Numbered from the stretch's first letter, positions 11,752-24,600 are shown. The stretch is DNA of 64,000 bases from Sinohyriopsis cumingii (GCA_028554795.2 CM068832.1:86204511-86268510); one strand, 5' to 3'. The notes: a model not told the origin generated them from the sequence alone. Made by a program: numbers and translations.

Positions 11752-13139
11752 ACTATAATAACATGTTTGTATCACATCAGTGTATTTGTACGTGGATTGG
11801 TTCATTCTGTTGACATGTATACACCAAAATGTTAATGAAACAGGCTGTTGTAGAAGTCATTCGAGTTGTTAAATCGCTGCTTAAGTTGGTATTGCGCATA
11901 TGGCTGGGGGTATCAATGCCCAAAGTTGAATAAGAAATTTATAGCTTTCAGCTTTTTTCTAATGAGATTGTACATTGTTAAATGTTGCCATTAATATAAA
12001 TCGTTCTATTAGACTTTATAGAAATAAATATTTGCGTGCCCGTCGGTATTTATGCATTAATGTATCTTTTTGAAAAATATACAATTAGTCGTTATGTACA
12101 TACCCAATTGGTACAATCCTATCTCCTTCAGGGTCTAGACAATTTAGCAATGGGTGCTTCTTGAAACGGATAGGTGTATTCACGTACGTGTGCATTTGTG
12201 AAAGTCATGTTATAGGCAGATGACTGATTATTGCCTATAACATCTAGTAGAACCCCTCAATCAAAAATATACATTTTTTATCTTCTGTATGGTTAACAGA
12301 ATTTATTCAATAAATGTTATTGTTTCTGATAAAGATATCCAGATTGTTTGTACCGTAGCGCTGCACGACACGATGAAAGAACATTTTTATTGGTCTGTTA
12401 TATTCCCTGTCGTGGTTCATGATGAGATCTTCTGAAGAAAGAATGTATGATACGCCCGTATCTCAGTTTTAGTGAGAATATCGCCGTGATTGTGCAGTAG
12501 TGATCAGCTTTAATTTGATATTTCTGAGGCCTCTGCGAGGATGGAGTATTGTGGTGCGAGCTGAATAGGGTAAAAGCTTGTATTGAATATGTCTTGAATC
12601 TGAATATCTGTTTGAGGAAACAAGTCACCCACACATTCGGTCCTAAATATTAGTGTAGTATATGTTGGGCACGTGCCGACAATAATAGCTATATCAACCA
12701 AAAATTACCATGATTCAAGAACAAATCATACTTCTAAAAGGTCTGCAAACAAACGCCAAACATCCTTGTCTAGGTTAAATGAGTCTATACCATATTCAGA
12801 AAGTATTTGCGTTATATGTATGCATGCCAGTATATGCACATTACAAGTAACCATGTAATGAGAATTATTAGCTTAATATTTCGTCCTTATCATTATCTGA
12901 TGTTTCACAAACGATGTATTATCTTCTAAGCAGCCTCCTCCTTACAATGTCGTTGAAAGATGTTTCTTGTATACATTATTGGCCTACAGATCGTATTCGT
13001 ACATTGACACGTAAAGTAATATCTCACAGACATGTGCATTCTTGTTTCGTTGTCGGTGTATACAAGATTAAGCGAGCTGAATTACATATATCAAATTTAT
13101 GTAGACACATGCAGAATGTGGTCTTGATTGTTGATCAAG

Positions 13140-15014
13140 GTATGTATGTATGTATGTGTGTATGTGTGTATGTATGTTTTGTTCCTATTTAGGTCAGGCA
13201 GCTATTTTATTTGATGAATTATCTGTAAACCGCATACATTACTAACTATAATAAGCCCCTCCGGTGGCTTAGTGGTTAAACGGTCCATTTGAGAAACGGG
13301 AGATCACGAGTTCGAACCCCAAACAAGTCATACCAAAGACGAATAAAAATTAAACTAACAGCTGCTTCGCTTGGCTCTCATCAGTAAGAAGCTTTGGCTA
13401 GGCCTGGTCGATCTTGTGTCAGGACAATGTGACTAAGTGGGAAATGATGCCATATACTAGAGGCACGATGATCTACTGCTAGACATCACTATAAGTTGTC
13501 ACACTGCATAAATCTTAGCGATTTGACTCAAAAATGTGCAAAACTACGTTACAAATCCTAATCATACACACACTCACTCACTATAATAACATCTGCATCA
13601 CATCAGTGTATATTTACGTGGATTGGTTCATTCTGTTGTCATATGTACACCAAAATGCACCTATGTTAATGAAACAGGCTCTTGTAGAAGTCATTCGAGT
13701 TGTTGGATCGCTGCTTAAAGTGAGTATTGCGCATATGGCTGGGGGTATCAATGTCCAAAATGGAAAAATAAATTTATAGCTTTCAGCTTTTGTTCCTATG
13801 AGATTGTACATTGTTGAATGTTGCCATTAAGATAAATCGTTTTATTAGACTTTATAGAAATAAATATTTTCGTGCCCGTCGGTATTTATGCATTAATGTA
13901 TCTTTTTGAAAAATATACAATTAGTCTTTAAGAAAATACCCAATATTTACAATACTATCTCCTTCAGGGTCTAGACAATTTATCAATGGATACTTCTTGA
14001 AGGGGATTGGTGTATTCACGTGCGTGTGCATGTGTGAAAGTCATGTTATAGGCAGAAGACTAATTGTTGCCTATAGCATCTAGTAGAACCCCTCAATTAA
14101 AAATATTAATTTTTTATCTTCTGGATGGTTATCAGAATTTATTCAATAAATGTTATTGTTTCTGATAAAGATATCCAGATTGTTTGTATCTTAGCGCTGC
14201 ACCACAAGATGAAATAACCTGTATATTGGTCCGTTATATTTCCTGACGTATTTCATGATAAAAATGAGATCTTCTGAAGAAAGAATTTATGTTACGCCCG
14301 TATCACGATCTTAGTGAGAATATCGCCGTGATTGTGCAATAGGGGTAAGCTTAAATTTGATATTTCTGAGGCCTGTACCCGGAGGGGGGGGGGGGGCGAT
14401 CTGAATAGGGTGAAAGCTTGTATTGAATATGTCTCGAACCTGAGATCTCCGTTTGAGGAAACAAGTCACCCACACATTCGGTCCTACATATTGGTGTAGT
14501 ATACGTTGGGCACGTGCCGACAATAATAGCTATGTCAACCAACAATTAACATGATTCAGAAACAAATCATAATTCTGAAAGATCTTCAAAACAAACGCCA
14601 AGCATCTTTGACTAGGTTAAATGAGTCTATACCATATTCAGAAAGTATTTGCGTTATATGTATGCATGCCAGTATATGCACATTACAAGTAGCCATGTAA
14701 TGAGAATTATTAGCTTAATATTTCGACCTTATCATTATCTGATGTTTCATAAACGATGTATTATCTTCTACGCAGCCTCCTCCTTACAAAGTCGTTGAAA
14801 TATATTTCTTGTATACGTTATTGGCCTACAGATCGTATTCGTTAATTGACACGTAAACTAATATCTCACATAGCTCATACTACGCAAATAATATCCATGG
14901 GCAGATATGTGCATTCTTCTTTCTTTGTCGGTCTAAGAAAGATTAAGTAAGCGGAATTGCCTACATTATACTTCTGAAGACACATGCAGAGGGTTGGCTT
15001 GATTGTTAATCAAG
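13140..15014 (+). repeat. Array unit 2 (type 2)
   Basis: Nearly identical to unit 4 across its length, including a G-run at 14384-14396. Differs from type 1 in the region after the SINE and in an extra 45-bp stretch around CATAGCTCATACTACG (about 14868). Confidence 0.88.
13255..13579 (+). mobile_element. tRNA-derived SINE, array unit 2
   Basis: Flanked by perfect 10-bp target-site duplications ACTATAATAA (13245-13254 and 13580-13589). The head has A box TGGCTTAGTGG and B box GAGTTCGAACCCC. The body and tail are as in the other copies. This is the clearest copy for defining the element's ends. Confidence 0.93.
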
Positions 15015-16812
15015 GTATGTATGTATGTATGTATGTATGTATGCATTTTTTGTTCCTATTTAGATCAAATATCTATTTTATTTTACTAATCAATTGTTAG
15101 TTAATTATCTGTCAACCGGATACATTACTAATTTTAACAAACCGCTCCGTTGGCTTAGTGGTTAAACCGTTTGAAAAATGGGAGCTCGCGGGTTCAAAGC
15201 CCTAACCTAGTCATACCAAACATGAATAAAAATTAAACTAGCAACTACTCTCGTCAGTGAGAAGCTTGTGCTAGGCTTGGTCGATCTTGTGTCAGGACAA
15301 TGTGACTAAGTGGGAAATGATGGTAGATATTAGTGACATGATGGTCTACTGCTAGACATAACTACAAACTGTCCTACTGCATACATATCAGGGATATGAC
15401 AGAAAACTGTGTAAGACTACGTTAAAAATCCAAATCATACAAACACTCAGCAACTATAATAACATATTTGCATCACATCAGTGTATTTTTACATGGACTG
15501 GGTTCATTCTGTTGATAGGTGTGCACTATAATGCACCTAAGTTAATGAAACAGACTGTTGTAGAAATCATTCGAGTTGCTGGATCGTTGCTTAAGGGATA
15601 TTGCGGATATGCCGGGGGGTATCAATGCTCAAAATGGAAAAACAAATTTATGGATTTCAGCTTGTTTCTTATGAGATTATTAGACTTTATAGAAATAAAT
15701 ATTTGCGTGCCCGTCGGTATTTATGCATTAATGTATCTTTTTGAAAAATATACAATTAGTCGTTATGTACATACCCAACTGTTACAATCCTATCTCCTTC
15801 AGGGTCTAGACAATTTAGCAATGGGTGCTTCTTGAAATGGATATGTGTATTCACGTACGTGTGCATTTGTGAAAGTCATGTTATAGGCAGATGACTAATT
15901 GTTGCTTATAACATCTAGTAGGACCCCTCAACGAAAAATATACATTTTTTATCTTCTGTATGGTTAACATAATTTATTCAATAAATGTTATTGTTTCTGA
16001 TAAATATATCCAGATTGTTTGTATCGTAGCGCTGCACGACACGATGAAAGAACATTTTTATTGGTCTGTTATATTCCCTGTCGTGTTTCATGATGAGATC
16101 TTCTGAAGAAAGAATGTATGATACGCCCGTATCTCAGTTTTAGTGAGAATATCGCCGTGATTGTGCAGTAGTGATCAGCTTTAATTTGATATTTCTGAGG
16201 CCTCTGCGAGGATGGAGTATTGTGGGGCGAGCTGAAAAGGTTGTGTAAGCTTGTATTGAATATGTCTCGGATCTGAAATCTCCGTTTGAGGAAACAAGTC
16301 ACCCACACATTCGGTCCTAAATATTAGTGTAGTATATGTTGGGCACTTGCCGACAATAATAGCTATATCAACCAACAATTAACATGATTCAAGAACAAAT
16401 CATACTTCTAAAAGGTCTGCAAACAAACGCCAAACATCCTTGTCTAGGTTAAATGAGTCTATACCATATTCAGAAAGTATTTGCGTTATATGTATGTATG
16501 CCAGTATATGCACATTACAAGTAACCATGTAATGAGAATTATTAGCTTAATATTTCGTCCTTATCATTATCTGATGTTTCACAAACGATGTATTATCTTC
16601 TAAGCAGCCTCCTCCTTACAATGCCGTTGAAAGATGTTTCTTGTATACATTATTGGCCTACAGATCGCATTCGTACATTGGCACGTAAAGTAATATCTCA
16701 CAGACATGTGCATTCTTGTTTCCTTGTCGGTGTATACAAGATTAAGCTGCTGAATTACATATATCAAATTTATGTAGACACATGCAGAGTGTGGTCTTGA
16801 TTGTTGATCAAG
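15015..16812 (+). repeat. Array unit 3 (type 1)
   Basis: Same order of parts as unit 1; its first part is almost identical to unit 5 while its distal part resembles unit 1. Confidence 0.88.
15141..15452 (+). mobile_element. tRNA-derived SINE, array unit 3
   Basis: Head with TTGGCTTAGTGG and GGGTTCAAAGCCC, so the B box is degraded. The right duplication ACTATAATAA (15453-15462) is intact and the left has become ATTTTAACAA. Short deletions compared with unit 2. Confidence 0.88.
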
Positions 16813-18684
16813 GTATGTATGTATGTATGTATGTGTGTGTGTATGTATGTTTTGTTCCTATTTAGGTCAGGCAGCTATTTTATTTGATGAATTATCTGTA
16901 AACCGCATACATTACTAACTATAATAAGCCCCTCCGGTGGCTTAGTGGTTAAACGGTCCATTTGAGAAACGGGAGATCACGAGTTCGAACCCCAAACAAG
17001 TCATACCAAAGACGAATAAAAATTAAACTAACAGCTGCTTCGCTTGGCTCTCATCAGTAAGAAGCTTTGGCTAGGCCTGGTCGATCTTGTGTCAGGACAA
17101 TGTGACTAAGTGGGAAATGATGCCATATATTAGAGGCACGATGATCTACTGCTAGACATCACTATAAGTTGTCACACTGCATAAATCTTAGCGATTTGAC
17201 TCAAAAATGTGCAAAACTACGTTACAAATCCTAATCATACACACACTCACCCACTATAATAACATCTGCATCACATCAGTGTATTTTTACGTGGATTGGT
17301 TCATTCTGTTGTCATATGTACACCAAAATGCACCTATGTTAATGAAACAGGCTCTTGTAGAAGTCATTCGAGTTGTTGGATCGCTGCTTAAAGTGAGTAT
17401 TGCGCATATGGCTGGGGGTATCAATGTCCAAAATGGAAAAATAAATTTATAGCTTTCAGCTTTTGTTCCTATGAGATTGTACATTGTTGCATGTTGCCAT
17501 TAAGATAAATCGTTTTATTAGACTTTATAGAAATAAATATTTTCGTGCCCGTCGGTATTTATGCATTAATGTATCTTTTTGAAAAATATACAATTAGTCT
17601 TTAAGAAAATACCCAATATTTACAATACTATCTCCTTCAGGGTCTAGACAATTTATCAATGGATACTTCTTGAAGGGGATTGGTGTATTCACGTGCGTGT
17701 GCATGTGTGAAAGTCATGTTATAGGCAGAAGACTAATTGTTGCCTATAGCATCTAGTAGAACCCCTCAATTAAAAATATTAATTTTTTATCTTCTGGATG
17801 GTTATCAGAATTTATTCAATAAATGTTATTGTTTCTGATAAAGATATCCAGATTGTTTGTATCTTAGCGCTGCACCACAAGATGAAATAACCTGTATATT
17901 GGTCCGTTATATTTCCTGACGTATTTCATGATAAAAATGAGATCTTCTGAAGAAAGAATTTATGTTACGCCCGTATCACGATCTTAGTGAGAATATCGCC
18001 GTGATTGTGCAATAGGGGTAAGCTTAAATTTGATATTTCTGAGGCCTGTACCCGGAGGGGGGGGGGGGCGATCTGAATAGGGTGAAAGCTTGTATTGAAT
18101 ATGTCTCGAACCTGAGATCTCCGTTTGAGGAAACAAGTCACTCACACATTCGGTCCTACATATTGGTGTAGTATTCGTTGGGCACGTGCCGACAATAATA
18201 GCTATGTCAACCAACAATTAACATGATTCAGAAACAAATCATAATTCTGAAAGATCTTCAAAACAAACTCCAAGCATCTTTGACTAGGTTAAATGAGTCT
18301 ATACCATATTCAGAAAGTATTTGCGTTATATGCATGCATGCCAGTATATGCACATTACAAGTAACCATGTAATGAGAATTATTAGCTTAATATTTCGTCC
18401 TTATCATTATCTGATGTTTCATAAACGATGTATTATCTTCTACGCAGGCTCCTCCTTACAATGTCGTTGAAAGATGTTTCTTGTATACATTATTGGCCTA
18501 CAGATCGTATTCGTGAATTGACACGTAAACTAATATCTCACATAGCTCATACTACGCAAATAATATCCATGGGCAGATATGTGCATTCTTCTTTCTTTGT
18601 CGGTCTAAGAAAGATTAAGTAAGCGGAATTGCGTACATTTTACTTCTGAAGACACATGCAGAGGGTTGGCTTGATTGTTAATCA
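16813..18684 (+). repeat. Array unit 4 (type 2)
   Basis: A near-perfect repeat of unit 2 displaced by about 3.67 kb, which shows that a two-unit block was duplicated recently. Confidence 0.9.
16928..17252 (+). mobile_element. tRNA-derived SINE, array unit 4
   Basis: Practically identical to the copy at 13255, including the flanking decamers (16918-16927 and 17253-17262). Confidence 0.92.
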
Positions 18685-20166
18685 AGGTATGTATGTATGT
18701 ATGTATGTATGCATTTTTTGTTCCTATTTAGATCAAATATCTATTTTATTTTACTAATCAATTGTTAGTTAATTATCTGTCAACCGGATACATTACTAAT
18801 TTTAACAAACCGCTCCGTTGGCTTAGTGGTTAAACCGTTTAAAAAATGGGAGCTCGCGGGTTCAAAGCCCTAACCTAGTCATACCAAACATGAATAAAAA
18901 TTAAACTAGCAACTACTCTCGTCAGTGAGAAGCTTGTGCTAGGCTTGGTCGATCTTGTGTCAGGACAATGTGACTAAGTGGGAAATGATGGTAGATATTA
19001 GTGACATGATGGTCTACTGCTAGACATAACTACAAACTGTGCTACTGCATACATCTCAGGGATATGACAGAAAACTGTGTAAGACTACGTTAAAAATCCA
19101 AATCATACAAACACTCAGCAACTATAATAACATATTTGCATCACATCAGTGTATTTTTACATGGACTGGGTTCATTCTGTTGATAGGTGTGCACTATAAT
19201 GCACCTAAGTTAATGAAACAGGCTGTTGTAGAGTTGCTGGATCGTTGCTTAAGGGGTATTGCGGATATGCCGGGGGGTATCAATGCTCAAAATGGAAAAA
19301 CAAATTTATGGATTTCAGCTTGTTTCTTATGAGATTATTAGACTTTATAGAAATAAATATTTGCGTGCCCGTCGGTATTTATGCATTAATGTATCTTTTT
19401 GAAAAATATACAATTAGTCGTTATGTACATACCCAATTGTTACAATCCTATCTCCTTCAGGATCTAGACAATTTAGCAATGGATGCTTCTTGAAATGGAT
19501 ATGTGTATTCACGTACGTGTGCATTAGTGAAAGTCATGTTATAGGCAGATGACTAATTGTTGCTTATAACATCTAGTAGGACCCCTCAACTAAAAATATA
19601 CATATTTTATCTTCTGTATGGTTAGCAGAATTTATTCAATAAATGTTATTGTTTCTGATAAATATATCCAGATTGTTTGTATCGTAGCGCTGCACGACAC
19701 GATGAAAGAACATTTTTATTGGTCTGTTATATTCCCTGTCGTGTTTCATGATGAGATCTTCTGAAGAAAGAATGTATGATACGCCCGTATCTCAGTTTTA
19801 GTGAGAATATCGCCGTGATTGTGCAGTAGTGATAAGCTTTAATTTGATATTTCTTAGGCCTCTGCCAGGATGGAGTATTGTGCCATGAGAATTATTAGCT
19901 TAATATTTCGTCCTTATCATTATCTGATGTTTCATAAACGATGTATTATCTTCTACGCAGCCTCCTCCTTACAATGCCGTTGAAATATATTTCTTGTATA
20001 CGTTATTGGCCTACAGATCGTATTCGTATATTGACACGTAAAGTAATATCTCACAGACATGTGCATTCTTGTTTCGTTGTCGGTGTATATAAGATTAAGC
20101 AAGCGGAATTACATATATCAAATTTATGTAGACACATGCAGAGTGTGATCTTGATTTTCGATCAGG
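18685..20166 (+). repeat. Array unit 5 (type 1, internally deleted)
   Basis: Matches unit 3 up to GGATGGAGTATTGTG at about 19882, then jumps directly to GAGAATTATTAGC, skipping a segment of several hundred bases present in units 1-4. It ends at a longer (TATG)n tract (20167-20262). Confidence 0.85.
18809..19120 (+). mobile_element. tRNA-derived SINE, array unit 5
   Basis: Nearly identical to the unit 3 copy, with the right flank ACTATAATAA at 19121-19130. Confidence 0.88.
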
Positions 20167-20400
20167 TATGTATGTATGTATGTATGTATGTATCTATGTA
20201 AGTATGTATGTATGCATGTATGTTTGTATGAATGCATGTATGTATGTATGTATGTATGTATGTGATATTTTGTTATTTTTAGGTCAAGTATTTATCAATT
20301 CTTGAGTAATATATTGTTGCTTACGTATATATAACCCGCTTACATTGATAACAATAATAACTTCTTTTTATGACATCATGTTTTGATATGCAAATTATTT
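20167..20400 (+). repeat. Start of a further array unit without SINE
   Basis: A (TATG)n tract and the usual linker (GGTCAAGTATTTAT ... AACCCGCTTACATT) run to ACAATAATAA at 20351-20360, where the SINE would begin. Unrelated sequence follows instead. Confidence 0.7.
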
Positions 20401-20616
20401 AGAATCTAATGGGAATAAGCCAAACGAGTTATTTAAGGATTCACATGTGTAAGTCAAGCATAAATAGGAACAGCATATGTCCAGTTTTGCTTGAAGTTGT
20501 AACAAAGAACCAAATTAATATTTATTATTTATCGTATACATCTTTGCTACAGCACACCTTGGATAAATGTTTCATTAAAAGGAAAATCGGTAAACCTTGT
20601 GCTTAACGTATGATGC

Positions 20617-20619
<3 letters not shown>

Positions 20620-20673
<54 letters not shown>
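20620..20673. repeat. (AT)n microsatellite
   Basis: 54 bp of AT dinucleotides between the array and its right flanking repeat. Confidence 0.97.
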
Positions 20674-20675
<2 letters not shown>

Positions 20676-20689
20676 TTGCGTCATTTTGT

Positions 20690-20815
20690 GTCGAGTCAAG
20701 CGTTACCCTGAGTGGTACAGCAACATCGTTAAATCGGTCATCGCTATCAGTGTATTCATATAGGTAAATGTGTTTCCTAATATGAAGCTGTGCTTTCTAT
20801 AAAATCTATATTTTG
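20690..20815 (+). repeat. Right copy of repeat flanking the tandem array
   Basis: Direct repeat of 10019-10150, moderately diverged. The best-conserved part is TAGGTAAATGTGTTTCCT. Confidence 0.8.
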
Positions 20816-23800
20816 TTGAATCGCTCGACGTTTTAGGTAGCAGGACTTTATGGATTCCAGCGGAGTTAGGGGGAGTTCCTGATGTAAGTTCTCTTAACGA
20901 CAAACTTAATTTAGAACAGATCCCTCTTCAATTAGATGAAATGTTTATCGTCTGTATATCTGAATATCGTACATTATAACGTTTTATGTTCTAAATATTC
21001 GAACACTAGTTATGAGATTATGTCCAACCACTTTTAAAACACTATGAATTCTTTGTCAACCTAAGGTATACTGATGTTAATGGTCCCACACTCTACAGGT
21101 CGTTATCTTTCCACACCATCTCTGGTATAGTATATAAATATGTACCATGTGTGATAGTATTTTCATGAGGATGGTACTATATTAATTCCTACATATGATA
21201 TGGTATAGTTTTACAATGTACAATTGGCACATATATCTTCACATGTCGCTGAATAATATGATATTGTAATAATATTATTTGTGGCCTGGAAATATTTCCT
21301 TATCCACATATGAGATTGTGACAAAATGGCTTTAAATTGGCTCTTGACTCATCGTTCAAAAATGTTATGCTCGTGTCCTTATTTTTTTGTTTTATCTTAA
21401 GTCGTTTGATTTCATTTGATTCAAATTTTATTAAAACTATTCATTGAATTTAAATTATTACATCTTGTAATTGTTTATAAAGAAAACGAAGATAATGCTG
21501 ATTACGACACAAGCATGATCCAAAGTAGCTACCTCAGCAATATAAATCTTCACGTGAGTCAGTGCTGTCAATTATCATGTACTCCAAATCTAAAGAGTAG
21601 TGGATACTGTTTTTAAAATTGGAATTATATTGCATTTACAACTTCCGTGTTGATAGGTATTAATGTACACAGCACAATATATAATGTATATATACATCTA
21701 TACTACTCGTTGCTTGCTGTGGAGCTAGCCTTTTCAGTATATAAATATATTATTATAAGTCACACTTTACAAACCATAGTTGCTTGAACTATCCATTATT
21801 AGATCCATATATATCGAATCTGTGTAAAATTATGTTAAGAATGTTGGCGCTTCACGGATCAGCTATGGAGTTGAATGTGCATTATGTCAGGAAAGCTTAC
21901 ACGACAGCTATCGGTGACTCCTAAAACGGTTTAGATGTTTTGTTCTACATCTTGTATCGTCCATTTTCGTGCTGTGAGTTTGGTCCATTTGGTTATAGTC
22001 ATTTATAATACATGCGCAATATATGCATAAAATACATGCAAATTTACGATGCTTCGTTATAAAATATAAGTAATGATTTGAAAACAGATCGCGAGGGATC
22101 TGCATATAGTTACAATGCAGCAGATCACTGAATGAGATGTATTGACAGTTTAAATTGGGGTGATATAATAGGGGATGACTTGGTGTTGGTCACTACCCAA
22201 GTCGTATTGATGTAATAATTTTGAGTGTGCAATAGTATATTACTTGATGTTGGTCACAATACATCTTGCATCACATTGTACTGTTTGGGATTTCTAGTCA
22301 CTACAAATGGTTTGCTGAATAGTACATGTAGGATATCGTTCTCTACACACGGTGTGATGGATAACATCTGTTGTGCATTTTTCATTAAAGACGCAGAGTT
22401 GGATACTCTATGTGAACTAATGGTGTATTGGTGATATTACAAATTCATGCATAGTGTTGGATAGTAACTAATTGGATTTGGTTATTTCACATGACGTCTA
22501 GGATTGTACATGTTCGGTATCCCTGTTATATCTAACTCATTTATCTCTAGAGCTGGATAAAACGTTTGTAAAGACTCTTTTGACTAAATGACTTTACAAA
22601 AGAATGACGAAAGGAGTCCTTTCAGTAATTTATTAAACATATGTAGAATATTTACTCCTTTTTGGCAGAAAAGTGTGTTTTCTTGTAGCTTAATAATTGT
22701 ATTACACGAGAAACGTATTGATATAAATTGTCCATCGGATGCGTTTGCATAGTCATCCAATTCAGACAAAGCATAAAAACGCATTTCCCAAAACTGTAAA
22801 CTTCTTATAAATGTTATACAGTCTGTCTTTCTGTCAATATATTGCCTTTTCCCATCTTTTCAAGTAAGTCTGTCGATGACAAAACTCAATTGGTGAATAG
22901 CTGATTGGATAATTTAACACCTTTAATCCACAATATATTAAGCGTATGCCATTTAGATTTTATGTATGGCATCTTCAACCCATAATCGTTTTAGTTATTG
23001 AATTAATTATATATTCTAAACTTTTGTCATTTTTCCCACAACAAAGGAAGTTGAAAAGACTCTTTTGGTATATTGAATGCGTTCGTTTGGAGTGACAGGA
23101 CGTATCTTAAAACAGAGATCAATCAATAGCGTAGTTAAAACTTTAATCATCGGGATTGTTCCTATGATGAACATGTTTATAAAATACCAATTCAATTAAC
23201 ACTTATATTCTTAATTGATTCAATAATGCATGTATAATTTGCTAAAGTAGCATTGCTTTCGTTCAAATCAAATTAAATCCCAAAAAGTGTAAATAAAAGA
23301 CCCAAATTGAATCAACTTATTATATTTTGCTATTATTAATTGTTTACATAATATACTATTATTTGTGCTTAGGGAAGGTATGTATATCAAACAGAGATCA
23401 CATATATTTCTTTTTGTATTGAATAAGAACCACCACAGTACTTAAAACCACCAACATAAAACTTGTGAAAATAAATTCGCATCTGAAATAAATAATATTT
23501 CCCCAAAAAATGAAACATATCGCTACCGAAACAATTTGGGAAAATACGCTTTGAGTCTAAAATAATCTTAAACGTTAGAGGACCCAACGTTGGACAGAAG
23601 CTTATAATGAACCACAACCATGGAACACATCTACTTTGATAGATCGATACAATTAGCAGACTGTCAAAAATAATTTGAGTCGATTAGTGTCCACTAACAT
23701 ATACATTTTACGTTAGGAGACAGTACTGAAATTACTAAGACAAATTAGCGTGTGCATCACACAAACCAATTTAACGAAATTTTCAAGACGTTAACTTAAG

Positions 23801-24060
23801 ATATCTGCCATCAATCATCAATGGCACATATATGTAGGTGATTCCTAAATCAAGGATAGAAATATTTGTTTTCTGACATTGACGCGTGTTCAGAATGTGT
23901 TAGGATACTTCCCTTGATTTATACAAGTTATAATTTTGAAATATGTTTTTTTTAAAATGAATTGGGAGTTTTAAAATGGACAAAAGCATCAACTTTCTTC
24001 GCAAAGCCTTTAAGAATCAATGAGAACATCTACATATATTTATTTCACCACTAAAAATTC
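20816..24060. other. AT-rich non-coding stretch
   Basis: Only short random frames; no transposon, tandem array or RNA gene recognised. The sequence around 22150-22450 repeats the phrase TTGGTCAC(T/A)A several times at irregular spacing (22190, 22250, 22295), too weak to call a repeat family. Confidence 0.5.
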
Positions 24061-24319
24061 TGATAAAAAATTCCGAGTGAGGAAATGCATTGACGTGGCT
24101 CCAGGTCTAGCTAAAGTTAACAACCAATCGCAACATCGTATCATGAAACGTGTTACAGAAGAAGTGACAGGAGAAAACGATTTTTTTTTTTAATTTTGTT
24201 AGATTGTTTGGAACGTCGACGTCTATGAAGAAACTTTTGGTTCACATTGGAGAAAACAGAACGTACTTTGTGCCCAAAGTTATATATCATACTGGACGAT
24301 ATATCACGTACAGTGGAAA

Positions 24320-24600
24320 AGCAAGGACTCGAGAAAGTGAAAGTTCATTTTGAAAGGATATGCATCCATATGCTTATCCTTTCATTGCTGCTTTACAAGC
24401 CATCACCTATTAAAAGAAGATAAAGTTACCAAATACCGATAAGCACAGCTACATCACATTCTTATAGTTCATCTCTGCAAGAACCACTAAGGCATCCGAT
24501 GCGTGTGTAACGTGTCGCTAAAAGTCAAGTCGTCTTTTCCAGTCAAATTTTTGTGGCGTATTTGGTCAGTGGTACTCTTGCTGAAAAAAAAAAAATATAT
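24320..24600 (+). pseudogene. Second scrap of Polinton integrase 3' end
   Basis: The DNA aligns with 5590-5880 of the left Polinton relic: a chromodomain-like stretch (GAGAAAGTGAAAGTTCATTT compared with the coding of KVNVRW), then TTCATCTCTGCAAGA, and TCGTCTTTTCCAGTCAAATTT against the same phrase after the integrase stop. Frames are broken throughout. The 250 bases before it may belong to the same insertion but I cannot assign them. Confidence 0.6.

Larger units (their letters stand above)
11083..13139 (+). repeat. Array unit 1 (type 1)
   Basis: Expanded (TATG)n tract, linker, SINE (11431-11751), then the shared tail with CGTGCCCGTCGGTATTTATG at about 12030 and the type-1 version of the 12540-12700 region. 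It ends at the next (TATG)n tract. Confidence 0.88.
10528..20400 (+). repeat. Higher-order tandem array of ~1.8-kb units
   Basis: Five full or nearly full units follow each other head to tail, preceded by a diverged partial unit (10528-11082) and followed by the start of another (20167-20400). Using the embedded SINE as ruler, the starts are 11431, 13255, 15141, 16928 and 18809, spacing about 1.8-1.9 kb. Units 1, 3 and 5 are one type and 2 and 4 another; 2 and 4 are nearly identical over their length (as are 3 and 5), so the amplified block is a dimer of about 3.67 kb. Each unit is a (TATG)n tract, a short linker, the SINE, then about 1.3 kb of shared unknown sequence. Open frames of 60-110 codons recur once per unit but show no known domain and drift by indels, so I read them as non-coding. 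Confidence 0.93.

Noticed and set aside
12398..12701. Minus-strand open frames with WVTCFLK in several array units
   Set aside because: Same reason: shared by duplication, frame not conserved between units, no known family.
12914..13192. Recurring short open frame beginning MYYLL in every array unit
   Set aside because: It recurs only because the unit is duplicated; indels change its length and frame between units, and no domain is recognisable.
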